DNA of 41,840 nucleotides, taken from positions 1 through 41,840 of the forward strand of contig JAGGTJ010000021.1 in the NCBI GenBank assembly GCA_021163815.1, in the 5' to 3' direction. A model generated the notes under the pieces. It had not been told where the DNA came from. It saw only the letters and a program-made list of their open reading frames with translations, and ran no database searches. Of this stretch, positions 25,849-34,634 are shown piece after piece; positions within the stretch are counted from its first letter, which is position 1; each line of letters opens with the position of its first letter. The position numbers and the translations under genes were made by a program. This DNA is from Deltaproteobacteria bacterium (GTDB lineage: Bacteria; Desulfobacterota; DSM-4660; Desulfatiglandales; Desulfatiglandaceae).

Positions 25849-28077
25849 TTAATGCACAGGTTCTAACCTTGTGTATTTCATGTGCAGCAGTTTTTTTCCT
25901 GCATCTTTAAACAGGACTTCTACCTTGTCATTATCTACAAATCTTGCAACAACCCCTATACCAAAGGCAGGGTGCATAACACGTTCTCCTGTGGAAATGT
26001 CCTTGGCTTCCCTGTCCCCGTCTTTACTGTTTTCCTGTTGTGGTAAATCTTTTCGCGGCGAGTTGTACAGGTGATCATGGCTGGCAGGTCTGTTCTTTGG
26101 TTTGTTATATTTGATAGAAGATGTGAAGCTTGTTATACGTCGTCCCTGTGTGTTTTCATGAACAGCAAGGTCGTGGGGAACCGACTGTATGAAAACAGAT
26201 GGACCATTGCTGTATAGTTCCATGTTTGTCTGCCATGACCGGGTATCTTTCCTGGAATAACATATGAGCAGTTCTTCCTTTGCCCTTGTTGTCGCCACAT
26301 ACATCAGTCTGCGTTCCTCCTCCAGGGTAAATGGGTTTTTTAATGCCATTGGCGTGGGGAATTTCCCGTTTTTTGCAGAGATAATAATGACTACTGGCCA
26401 TTCCAGGCCCTTTGCAGAGTGGACAGTGGATAGGGTCAGCATATCTTTTTTCCCCTGTTCGGGCTCAATATCCAGGGTGCTTGCAGGAGGATCAAGTATC
26501 AGGGTATCGATAAATGAATCCAGGCTGTCGTGATACTCAGCCATAGCAAGTAGTTGATCCAACTCTTTTTGTCTCTTTGGATAGTCATCGAATTTTTCTT
26601 CCATAATAGGCACATAGTAGTTCATGGCTGCCTTTACTGCCATGCGGGGTGAAATTTCCTTGGTCGTAAGTATGTATAATAGGTCAGCAACAGGCCTCAG
26701 AAGATTAAGGTCTTTTTTGCTTTTGCCGGGCCACTGTGTGATATCATGCGGCATTATTCCCTCAGAGCGCATCCAGGCAATAATTTTATTGGCCTTGGCC
26801 TGGCCTATGCCTCTTATAAGTGTCAGTATACGCATCCAGCTTATCGTATCTTCCCTGTTTACCACTACTCTCAGGTGCGATAGCAGGTCTTTTATGTGAG
26901 CAGAGTCTAAAAATTTGAAACCGCCGTGTTTGACGTATGGAATACCTTGTTGTGTCAACAATGTTTCCAGCTCAAAGGAATGAAAGCCTGCACGGAAAAG
27001 GATTGCTATGTCGGAAAATCTTCTGCCTGTTTGTATCTTCTCCTTTATATAACTGTATACAAATGATGCCTGTTCAGGTTCGGTGTCTGCCTCTACAATC
27101 CTGGGAGGGATTCCACCCTGTTTTTTGGTGAAAAGACACTTTGTGTATTTTTTATCTGCAGGTTCCATCATTGCATTGGTAAAACTTAAAATGGGCTGTG
27201 TCGACCTGTAGTTTTCCTCAAGCCTTATCATTTTGGTCCCGGGAAACTGTTCAGGAAAATCAAACATGTTCTGGTAGTTGGCACCCCTGAAAGAATATAT
27301 GGACTGACAGTCATCACCCACAGCCATAATGTTTTTGTGTTCATCCACAAGCCATTTGATTATATCCGCCTGTATGGTATTGGTATCCTGGTATTCATCT
27401 ACCATAACATAGCGGTATTGCTGGCCGATCATCTGCCGAATCTCAGGGTTGTCAGACAAAAGATTGCGAAGGTATATTATCAGGTCATCGTAGTCCATTA
27501 ATCCATTGGCCCTTTTGTATTCCGTATAAAGCCTCCCTAATTTTTCTATATGATTGGTATATGTTGTAAATTGTATGTATTCTTTTGCTATGATCTGTCC
27601 TGTTGGTTCCTGCAGATTTGCTGCCTTGCTGAGAATATTTGCAATTGTGCCTCTTTTGGGAAATCTCGGAGGACGTTTTAAAAAATTTAATTCCGGAATC
27701 AGGGATGTTATTATCTGTTCCATGTCGGAACGGTCTATGATGGTAAATCCGTTGTAATAGCCTATAAGGTCTGTATGGTTCCTGAGAATCTGATTTGCAA
27801 GGGAATGGAAGGTGCCCCCTGATACGGACATGCAACCTTCATTGTAAATTTCAGCTGCCCTGTTCAGCATTTCTGTGGCAGCTTTTCTTGTAAAGGTGAG
27901 AAGCAGTATGGATTCCGGTGGTATTCCATTTTCTACAAGATAGGCTACTCTGTATACAAGGGTTCTGGTTTTGCCACTTCCAGCCCCCGCAATTACAAGA
28001 ACAGGGCCGTTGGTGGTCATAACTGCTTCCATTTGGGCAGGATTGAGGGCCTTTTTGTAATCAATTTTGTTTTCCAC
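25849..28077 (-). CDS. UvrD/PcrA-type superfamily 1 DNA helicase
   Basis: A 742-residue ATP-dependent 3'-5' helicase. Motif I is GAGSGKT at 31-37, followed by TFTRKAATEM (Ia), DEYQDTN (II), GDDCQSIYSFRGA (III), LEENYRST (IV), STVHSAKGLEWP (V) and YVATTRAKEELLI (VI). The C-terminal ERVMHPAFGIGVV...VLFKDAGKKLLHMKYTRLEP is the Tudor-like tail typical of PcrA. Its role is DNA repair and replication restart or RNA polymerase backtracking. The start is a GTG at 28077 without a clear ribosome binding site. Whether it is the UvrD/PcrA orthologue or a Rep-like paralogue cannot be decided here. Confidence 0.92.
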   Translation of the reverse strand: MENKIDYKKALNPAQMEAVMTTNGPVLVIAGAGSGKTRTLVYRVAYLVENGIPPESILLLTFTRKAATEMLNRAAEIYNEGCMSVSGGTFHSLANQILRNHTDLIGYYNGFTIIDRSDMEQIITSLIPELNFLKRPPRFPKRGTIANILSKAANLQEPTGQIIAKEYIQFTTYTNHIEKLGRLYTEYKRANGLMDYDDLIIYLRNLLSDNPEIRQMIGQQYRYVMVDEYQDTNTIQADIIKWLVDEHKNIMAVGDDCQSIYSFRGANYQNMFDFPEQFPGTKMIRLEENYRSTQPILSFTNAMMEPADKKYTKCLFTKKQGGIPPRIVEADTEPEQASFVYSYIKEKIQTGRRFSDIAILFRAGFHSFELETLLTQQGIPYVKHGGFKFLDSAHIKDLLSHLRVVVNREDTISWMRILTLIRGIGQAKANKIIAWMRSEGIMPHDITQWPGKSKKDLNLLRPVADLLYILTTKEISPRMAVKAAMNYYVPIMEEKFDDYPKRQKELDQLLAMAEYHDSLDSFIDTLILDPPASTLDIEPEQGKKDMLTLSTVHSAKGLEWPVVIIISAKNGKFPTPMALKNPFTLEEERRLMYVATTRAKEELLICYSRKDTRSWQTNMELYSNGPSVFIQSVPHDLAVHENTQGRRITSFTSSIKYNKPKNRPASHDHLYNSPRKDLPQQENSKDGDREAKDISTGERVMHPAFGIGVVARFVDNDKVEVLFKDAGKKLLHMKYTRLEPVH

Positions 28078-28205
28078 AGACAGATTCCTTATTGTTATGG
28101 CTACACACTGGCAGGTGTATAAAGATCATGGCGCTATGAGATGAATTTGTTTCCATGCCGACTCGTAAACGGAGAGGTTTGCAAAATATTCTGTTTTGGT
28201 CAAGG

Positions 28206-28300
28206 TCATTGTGAACACACAAAACCGTGCTGAAAGATCAGCCTGTGTTTTCATATCCGTGGGAGGCTGAGATATTTTGAATCCGGCTATTCCAATTTAA
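28206..28300 (+). repeat. Family A repeat copy 8
   Basis: Starts TCATTGTGAACACACAAAAC and ends CCGGCTATTCCAATTTAA. Full length but diverged at both ends; the terminal hairpin is broken. Confidence 0.82.
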
Positions 28301-28675
28301 GGGATGCAAAAGATTTAACCGTGGGCAGGTGTAAAAAACTGGCAGAAGGGACGGACGGTTATGCAAAAGTTTTAAAGAGTTATATATCGTATCCAATATT
28401 GACCCGTGGGCAGTATAATGATGTAGGACTAAAGGTTATTTATTATAATGCCAATATTATTTGATAGTCAATATAGCTCTTTGATTTTCGGAATATGATG
28501 GTATCCTGCGATGGTTTTGTGTCTTTGCCTTACATGTCCATGTATAGGGACAAGGATCGTTGGTAAAAAGATGGTGCATTTGCGATGGTTTGATGATAAA
28601 ATGGACGATGCATTTTTCTAACATATTGAAAAAAAATATGAATTACGGGTTGTTGCCTGCGCTCTAATGAGTTTT

Positions 28676-28829
28676 TGATGGCGTCGTAAAAAGTCTCCAT
28701 CTACTGTGTTATAGTGCTTGGTCATGCGTTCGACATACTATCTGTATGCCTTCACGCATGATCAAACACTATGCCTTGTATATGAAGATTTTTACTTAGC
28801 CATCGACTTGACTTTTTACAAGTTCGTCA
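28676..28829 (+). repeat. Family B fold-back repeat, complete copy
   Basis: Starts TGATGGCGTCGTAAAAAGTC and ends CAAGTTCGTCA. Its two halves (about 28678-28742 and 28743-28808) are imperfect inverted copies of each other, so the element can fold into one long hairpin, plus a short tail. Confidence 0.9.
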
Positions 28830-28892
28830 GTTTTTGATCCGAAAATAGGAATTATTGCGCCAGGCCAGGGAAATAAAGGGATTGCAGAAAAA

Positions 28893-28934
28893 GGCCATGT
28901 ATGAATGGAAACTACCTAAGTTGAAGTTACTGCA
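28893..28934 (+). repeat. Family D repeat segment
   Basis: GCCATGTATGAATGGAAACT then ACCTAAG matches 12270-12300. It continues into GTTACTGCAA, which recurs at 35315-35324 at the head of a family C unit. Confidence 0.45.
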
Positions 28935-28946
28935 AACATTTTACAT

Positions 28947-31295
28947 ATGAAAGGTGTTATAAAATATATATCTGTTTTTTTTATCCTGATTTTTTTTATA
29001 TTGGCAGGTACTGCTGGATACTTCTGGTATATATGGTCAAGTAATATGCCATATGTGGGCGCTATCAAGGATTATCAGATGCCGACTGTTACCGAGGTCT
29101 TTAGCAGTGACGGTCAGGTAATTGGCAGATTCTGGAAAGAAAGGAGGATAATTGTACCCATTGACCGTATGCCACGGCACTTGATATTGGCCTTTGTTGC
29201 TGTAGAGGATGCCCGTTTTTTTGAACATAATGGGGTGGATATAAAGGGAATTATAAGGGCATTTTTTAAAAATATCTTTGCCGGAGGCATAAGACAGGGT
29301 GGAAGTACCATAACACAACAGGTAACCAGGGCAATCCTTCTGAAAAACAAAAAGAGGACTTACAGAAGAAAGGTCCGGGAAATAGTATTGTCTTTACAGC
29401 TTGAAAAGGAATTATCCAAGAATCAGATCCTGTATCTTTACCTGAATCAGATTTATCTCGGTGAGGGTGCCTATGGAGTAGAGGCTGCAGCAAGAACATA
29501 TTTTCATAAGTCGGTTGAGGATCTGGACATAGCAGAGTCAGCCATGCTGGCAGCCTTGCCTCAGGCCCCGACCAGGTATTCTCCGCTGCTGCATTTTGAC
29601 AGGGCAAAGGATAGGCAGTTGTATGTTCTCAAAAGGATGCGTGAAGATGGCTTTATTACGGACAGGGAATTCAGAAAGGCAGTAAAGGAACCCTTGAATA
29701 TCCAGGCGCAGAGGGAACATACCTTTATAAATACCCCATGGTTTACTGAATATATCAGACAGTATCTTGTCAAAAAATATGGAAAAGGCCTCGTATATCA
29801 GGGAGGTCTTAAGGTTTACACTACTGTTGATCTTAAGATGCAGGAATATGCAAAGGCGGCTGTGCAACGAGGGTTGCTGGAACTTGACAAGAGGGAAGGG
29901 TACAGAGGCCCTCTGATGCATCTGTCATCAGACGAGGCGACAAAATTTGTGAACAGGGCAAAGGGGAAGTTTAAAGGGCATTCTCTTGTTATAGGCTCTG
30001 TTGTAAAAGCCCTTGTCCAGAGGATAGATGACAGAAAGAGACAGGTAGATGTATTAATCGGAGGTCTTTTATGCCGTCTTCCGCTTTGCAATATGAAATG
30101 GGCACGAAAACCTGATATCGAAAAGGTATACTATTTGGTACGTGTACATAGGCCGTCAGAGGTCTTGAAAAAGGGAGATGTCATTCTTGTCCGTATTCTT
30201 AAAAAGGATATCTCTCCATACAGATATGAGGTGTCTTTGGAACAGGATCCAAAGGTGCAGGGAGCGCTGTTATGCATGTCGCCTGTCACGGGTTATGTGA
30301 AGGCAATGATAGGTGGCAGGGATTTTTTTAAAAGCCAGTTTAATCGTGCAATTCAGTCAAGACGTCAGCCAGGCTCGGCATTTAAGCCCATTATATATTC
30401 AGCGGCATTGGATAAGGGTATGACTCCTGCTACGGTAATAATGGATTCGCCAATTATATTTTCTGTGAATTCAAAGGGGGATGAATGGAAACCGAAAAAC
30501 TACAAGGAAAAGTTTTTTGGGCCAACCTTGCTGAGAACAGCGCTTGCTGAATCCAGAAATATCATTACAATAAAGATATTAAGGAAGATAGGAATAGATT
30601 ATGTTATTAACTATGCAAGGGTAATGGGCATTAAATCTCCTTTAAGTCGTAATTTTTCCCTGGCCCTCGGATCATCTGGCCTGTCTTTGCTTGAACTTGT
30701 ACGATCATATGCGGTCTTTGCAAATGGTGGGAATCTGCCGCAGGCAATATTTGTCAAGCGTATTGTTGACAGAAAGGGAGAGATAATAGAAGAAAATCGT
30801 CCGGATCTCCAAAATGTTATTTCGGAGCAAACGGCCTTTGTAATGACAGATATGTTAAAGGCTGTCATACAGGAGGGCACTGCCTGGCGGATAAAGGCAC
30901 TGAAAAGGCCTGCAGCAGGAAAAACCGGCACTACAAACAATCTGTTGGATGCCTGGTTTATGGGTTATACGCCTTCACTTGTGGCAGGGGTATGGGTAGG
31001 TTATGATGACTATAAGGCAATGGGGAAGGGCGAAACCGGTTCAAGGGCGGCGAGTCCCATATGGTTATACTTTATGCAGAAGGTATTAAAGGATAAACCG
31101 GTAGTTGATTTTCATGTTCCCAAGGGCATTGTTTTTGTAAAAATAGATGCTGATACCGGATTGCTGGCCAGTCCATACTCTACAAATACAGTTGTTCAGG
31201 CGTTTAGAGAGGGTAATGAACCCAAGGAGTATACCCCAAAACCCAGGACGGCACGACCAAGTGATTTTTTTGAATTTGATATGGATAACAGGTAG
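28947..31295 (+). CDS. mrcA: Penicillin-binding protein 1A (bifunctional glycosyltransferase/transpeptidase)
   Basis: A 782-residue class A PBP. A single N-terminal membrane anchor (about 7-30) precedes the GT51 glycosyltransferase domain (about 55-230) with VEDARFFEHNG, RQGGSTITQQ and KVREIVLSLQLEKELSKNQILYLYLNQIYLG. An OB-like insert (about 310-430) separates it from the transpeptidase domain, with the nucleophile motif SAFK within RQPGSAFKP, SRN as the SxN motif and KTGTTNN as the KTG box. It polymerises and crosslinks peptidoglycan in the periplasm. There is no clear ribosome binding site before the ATG. A GC-rich fold-back follows its stop. Confidence 0.95.
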   Translation: MKGVIKYISVFFILIFFILAGTAGYFWYIWSSNMPYVGAIKDYQMPTVTEVFSSDGQVIGRFWKERRIIVPIDRMPRHLILAFVAVEDARFFEHNGVDIKGIIRAFFKNIFAGGIRQGGSTITQQVTRAILLKNKKRTYRRKVREIVLSLQLEKELSKNQILYLYLNQIYLGEGAYGVEAAARTYFHKSVEDLDIAESAMLAALPQAPTRYSPLLHFDRAKDRQLYVLKRMREDGFITDREFRKAVKEPLNIQAQREHTFINTPWFTEYIRQYLVKKYGKGLVYQGGLKVYTTVDLKMQEYAKAAVQRGLLELDKREGYRGPLMHLSSDEATKFVNRAKGKFKGHSLVIGSVVKALVQRIDDRKRQVDVLIGGLLCRLPLCNMKWARKPDIEKVYYLVRVHRPSEVLKKGDVILVRILKKDISPYRYEVSLEQDPKVQGALLCMSPVTGYVKAMIGGRDFFKSQFNRAIQSRRQPGSAFKPIIYSAALDKGMTPATVIMDSPIIFSVNSKGDEWKPKNYKEKFFGPTLLRTALAESRNIITIKILRKIGIDYVINYARVMGIKSPLSRNFSLALGSSGLSLLELVRSYAVFANGGNLPQAIFVKRIVDRKGEIIEENRPDLQNVISEQTAFVMTDMLKAVIQEGTAWRIKALKRPAAGKTGTTNNLLDAWFMGYTPSLVAGVWVGYDDYKAMGKGETGSRAASPIWLYFMQKVLKDKPVVDFHVPKGIVFVKIDADTGLLASPYSTNTVVQAFREGNEPKEYTPKPRTARPSDFFEFDMDNR

Positions 31296-31545
31296 GAGCG
31301 CTGTAAAAAGGGGTTTTTTCGTAATAGCCCCCAACAAACAGGGGCAGGAGACTTTTTCCTCTGCTCCGAGCCTCCGGGCTGGTCTCTTCAGTAACTTATC
31401 TGCGGGGGATATCTGCCCCCTCCGCATTCTCGACTTCGTCGAGCTGCGGCTTCCCCCACCGATAAGTCACGAAGAAACGGCACCCTCTCGGCAGTCGCGT
31501 CAGAAAAAGCCTCCTACCAGCGCTACGTTCGCTGTTATTCCCCTA
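31296..31545. repeat. GC-rich nested fold-back after the PBP1A gene
   Basis: Distinctly GC-rich compared with the surrounding intergenic DNA. A strong central hairpin pairs CCGCA (31422-31426) plus CTCGAC (31429-31434) with GTCGAG (31438-31443) plus TGCGG (31445-31449). Around it CTTCAGTAACTTATC (31386-31400) pairs with GATAAGTCACGAAG (31461-31474), with GGGGG/CCCCC inside. A second hairpin GCCCC/GGGGC lies near 31327-31345. It has no coding capacity and no long T run. Confidence 0.6.
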
Positions 31546-31550
31546 ATTAT

Positions 31551-31700
31551 TGATGGCGTCGTAAAAAGTCTCCATCTACTGTGTTATATTGTTTGGCCAT
31601 AGGTTAGACATCTTGTATGCCTTTACGCATGACCAAACACTATGCCTTGTATATGAAGATTTTTACTTAGCCATCGACTCGACTTTTTACAGGTTCATCA
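31551..31700 (+). repeat. Family B fold-back repeat, complete copy
   Basis: Starts TGATGGCGTCGTAAAAAGTC and ends CAGGTTCATCA. Very close to the copy at 28676-28829, with most differences in the central loop region. It directly precedes the frameshifted DnaJ-domain gene. Confidence 0.9.
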
Positions 31701-31744
31701 TTATTGAGCTGATACATTTTTTCCAAGAAAATATGGTGCATAGC

Positions 31745-32472
31745 ATGAGTAATACGAATCAGATAATAAAAGTTGAGGCATCTGTTGAGTCAAGGAGATG
31801 CCTTGCATGTGGAACTGACAAGATAAAACTGGGCAGGAGGTATTGTTCCAGACAGTGCCGACAGAAAATCTTATGGGTTCTTTCCCTGTCCAAGGGGTTG
31901 TTACGGGCACTTTCTGCAAAACAGGCCGCTTTTTTTTTACCTCTGACCATGTTGTTCTCGATGTGCTGCCCGTATGGTCTGATGGTGTGTCAAGGTTTAT
32001 GATGAACCGTAAAAAAGGTAATAAACCTGCCGATGATTTGAAGACTCTCATCCTTGAGTGTGGGGAAAAATGGCACAGTATGGTCAGCCATAACACCTCA
32101 CAGAGCTATGCGTCGTTTTATCTTGCCACGGAAAATCTGAAAAAGGGGGTTAGCCCTGATTCAATACAGCCTGACAGGACTGCCAAGCCCAGGCTGTCAG
32201 AGATAGAAAGAAGATATATAAGGGTCCTGCATATTAAAAAAAGCGACCTTGTCAAAGACAGCAGCATGGATGTAATAAAACGTGCCTATAAAAAGATGGC
32301 AAAGGTATATCATCCTGATGCCGGTGGTGATGAGGATAAGTTCAAACTGTTGAATGAGGCTCATCAAAAGATGCTGTTGTGGGCAGAAAATCCCCAGTAT
32401 ACCTGTCGCAGGGCGCTGAAAGGATGTTGGGCATATGACGGAAATACGGGGAGATGGTCACCTCCCCTGTAG
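31745..32472 (+). pseudogene. DnaJ-domain protein gene with a frameshift at a T9 run
   Basis: Two overlapping frames together encode one protein of about 240 residues. The first (from ATG 31745, or 31733) carries a Cys cluster, CLACG...YCSRQCRQ, then LWVLSLSKGLLRAL; the second begins FTSDHVVLDVLPVW and ends with a J domain (about the last 85 residues) bearing the HPD motif in KVYHPDAGGDE. The switch point is the run of nine T at 31930-31938: one extra T, or -1 slippage there, would join them seamlessly as AAFFFTSD. The Cys-cluster plus J-domain architecture is one I recall from deltaproteobacteria. It may be a true mutation, an assembly error or slippage-controlled expression. The J domain implies a partner Hsp70; its role is unknown. 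Confidence 0.75.
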
Positions 32473-32483
32473 AAACGCCGTCT

Positions 32484-32502
32484 TGATGGCGTCGTAAAAA
32501 GT
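32484..32502 (+). repeat. Family B left-end fragment
   Basis: TGATGGCGTCGTAAAAAGT is identical to the left ends of the complete family B copies, but the following sequence does not match, so this is a solo end or a remnant. It lies between the convergent DnaJ and glycosylase genes. Confidence 0.65.
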
Positions 32503-32552
32503 AAACCCGATGGCGGAGGCAATGTGGCAAAAGGACTCCAAGTACAGTCTCT

Positions 32553-33206
32553 CTAAGGGTGGATATCAGTCCAGTTTTTGAGCGGGCAGCCTTCACATAC
32601 AGGTCTTTTCTTACAGTAGGTTTTGCCTGTCTGTACTATCAGGGCGTGAAATTCGTTAAAAAGTTTATGGTCATCAGGCAAGTGATCCATAAACAGGTTC
32701 TGTAACTCATCATATGTTCCCTCTTCAGGGGACATATGATGGCGGCTCATTATGCGGTGAGTGTATGCGTCTATGACAAAAACCGGTCGTTTGGCGGCGT
32801 AAAGCAAGATGCTATCAGCCGTTTCAGGGCCGATTCCTTTTACGGAAAGAAGACCCTTCCTTAAATCTTCTGTTTCATCTGCAAGACATTCCTCAAGCTT
32901 CCCATTGTATCTGTCCATAACAAAATCGACAAGATTTTTCAGACGTACGGCCTTTAGATTGTAATATCCGGCAGGTCTGATTTCCTTTGCCAGGATTTTT
33001 GCTGGAACATGGTGTAGGGCATTTAAATCAAGCAGCTCTTTTTCAGTAAGGTTGGCAATAGCCTTTTCCACGTTTTTCCAGTTGGTATTTTGCGTAAGGA
33101 TTGCTCCTATCATAACTTCAAAGGCTGTGTCAGCCGGCCACCAGTTTTGATGCCCAAAGTGTTCAAGCATAAGCCTGAACATATCCATGAGTTTTTGTCC
33201 TGTCAT
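32553..33206 (-). CDS. EndoIII-superfamily DNA glycosylase, MagIII-like
   Basis: A 217-residue HhH-GPD protein. LTQNTNWKNVEKA (38-50) is the substrate-loop region; the helix-hairpin-helix is VKGIGPETADSILLYA with catalytic D146 in VIDAYTHRI. E128 occupies the position where endonuclease III has its lyase lysine, so a monofunctional glycosylase is expected, as in Helicobacter MagIII, which removes 3-methyladenine. The C-terminus has only three of the four usual iron-sulfur cysteines (C198, C204, C207). I chose the ATG at 33206, one base after the hisD stop, over a TTG at 33215. It is therefore co-transcribed with hisD. Confidence 0.83.
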   Translation of the reverse strand: MTGQKLMDMFRLMLEHFGHQNWWPADTAFEVMIGAILTQNTNWKNVEKAIANLTEKELLDLNALHHVPAKILAKEIRPAGYYNLKAVRLKNLVDFVMDRYNGKLEECLADETEDLRKGLLSVKGIGPETADSILLYAAKRPVFVIDAYTHRIMSRHHMSPEEGTYDELQNLFMDHLPDDHKLFNEFHALIVQTGKTYCKKRPVCEGCPLKNWTDIHP

Positions 33207-33207
33207 A

Positions 33208-34500
33208 CTATTCAAATCTTGCTTTTATGGTCCTTGCATGTATGGGAAGTCCCTCTTCTTCTGCCAGGGTAATGACAATATCTTTGAGTCCTTCAAGGCC
33301 TTTTTTGCTAAGATATTGAAATGTCGGTTTTTTTATAAAATCGTCGACAGAAAGGCCTGAGAACATCCTTGCACACTGACCCGTGGGGAGGACATGGTTT
33401 GTTCCCGATGCATAATCCCCTACAGGTACAGGTGCATATGGTCCCATGAATATGGACCCTGCATGTTTTATACTGTTTAATGTTATAAAGGGGTCTTTTG
33501 TTATAATCTGAAGATGTTCGGCTGCATACCTGTTGGTAAAATCAATGGCTTCTTCCATATCTTCCGCAATAAGGACAGAGGAATGTCCGGAAAGGGATGA
33601 TTCAAGAATCTCTTTTCTGTCTAAGCTGTCAAATTCCCGTTTTATAATACTGCATACATCTTTTGCCAGTTGTTCGGAGGTGGTAACAAGTACTGCGGCA
33701 GAATTTGGATCATGCTCTACCTGTGACAGGAAGTCGATTGCTATCCATTCAGGATTTCCTGTTTCATCTGATAAGATCAACGCCTCGCTTGGTCCTGCAG
33801 GAGAATCTATATCCACTTCACCGTAGACCAGCATTTTGGCGGCAGTAACATATTTGTTTCCAGGACCTACTATCTTGTCTACCTTTGGCATGGCTTCTGT
33901 TCCATATGCCAGGCTGGCAATTCCCCATGGCCCTCCAACCTTGAAGATGCGGTCACAACCTGCTATGTCTGCTGCTACAAGGGTTGCAGGATTTGCGGTC
34001 ATTCCCTCTGATGGAGGGGTTATGGCCACAACCTGTTTTACTCCGGCGACCTTGGCAGGCAGTACGGTCATGAGTACTGAGCTGGGATAGGTTGCGCTGC
34101 CGCCTGGAACGTAACAGCCAACAATGTCCATAGATCTTGTAATACGACCGGCCAGAATTCCATCCTTGACCTCTATTGACCACATCTCCCTTTCCAGTTG
34201 TGCCCTGTGGAATTTGATTATATTTTCAGCCGCCTCTTTAAGACAGGTCACAACCTTTGGATCTACCTTGTTATATGCCTCCTCTATCTCTTCTTTTGTG
34301 GCCTCAAGATCTTCAGGCTGTATATCTTCCTTATGCTTTTTGTAATGTTGCAGGGTAACTGCATCTCCTCTATCCTTTATGTCAAACACTATTTTTTTTA
34401 CATCATTGAAAATGGAAGAAATATCTTCCATTGATCTTTTCATCAGGGATTTCATCCGTTCCGCACCAATATTACTGATCCTTTCCGGTGTTAAATTCAT
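33208..34500 (-). CDS. hisD: Histidinol dehydrogenase
   Basis: A 430-residue zinc enzyme that oxidises L-histidinol to L-histidine in two NAD-dependent steps, the last reactions of histidine synthesis. Characteristic stretches include GCYVPGGSATYPSSVLMTVLPAKVAGV (N-terminal half), SEALILSDE, QVEHDPNSAAVL with the zinc histidine, and RYAAEHLQI near the active site. Length is normal. AAGGAGA lies at good distance before the ATG at 34500. The MagIII-like glycosylase follows immediately. No other his genes are adjacent. A family A copy separates it from the cation transporter gene upstream. Confidence 0.96.
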   Translation of the reverse strand: MNLTPERISNIGAERMKSLMKRSMEDISSIFNDVKKIVFDIKDRGDAVTLQHYKKHKEDIQPEDLEATKEEIEEAYNKVDPKVVTCLKEAAENIIKFHRAQLEREMWSIEVKDGILAGRITRSMDIVGCYVPGGSATYPSSVLMTVLPAKVAGVKQVVAITPPSEGMTANPATLVAADIAGCDRIFKVGGPWGIASLAYGTEAMPKVDKIVGPGNKYVTAAKMLVYGEVDIDSPAGPSEALILSDETGNPEWIAIDFLSQVEHDPNSAAVLVTTSEQLAKDVCSIIKREFDSLDRKEILESSLSGHSSVLIAEDMEEAIDFTNRYAAEHLQIITKDPFITLNSIKHAGSIFMGPYAPVPVGDYASGTNHVLPTGQCARMFSGLSVDDFIKKPTFQYLSKKGLEGLKDIVITLAEEEGLPIHARTIKARFE

Positions 34501-34537
34501 CTTGTTTCTCCTTATAGTTATAATCTCTGTCTTGTTA

Positions 34538-34634
34538 TTTTACCGTAAAAACACACAAAACCGTGCTGAAAAACTATGCGGTATTTTCATATCCGTGGGT
34601 GAATAGGATATTTGAGTTCGGTCATGTCGGTTCA
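34538..34634 (+). repeat. Family A repeat copy 9
   Basis: Starts TTTACCGTAAAAACACACAA and ends CATGTCGGTTCA. Full length. On the minus strand its last triplet reads TGA and is the stop codon of the cation transporter gene. Confidence 0.87.

Larger units (their letters stand above)
28078..28946. other. Long repeat-bearing gap between the helicase and PBP1A genes
   Basis: An 869-base divergent gap without a gene. It holds a family A copy (28206-28300), about 370 AT-rich bases with a short direct repeat CCGTGGGCAG (near 28320 and 28407), a full family B copy (28676-28829) and a family D segment (28893-28934) next to the PBP1A start. Confidence 0.6.

Noticed and set aside
28300-28675. Possible promoter TTGACC with TATAAT near 28407-28430
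   Set aside because: The boxes are only about 9 bases apart, too close for a sigma-70 promoter.
31296-31545. Integron attC site
   Set aside because: It is GC-rich and fold-back like attC, but I could not find paired GTTRRRY and RYYYAAC core boxes at the ends.
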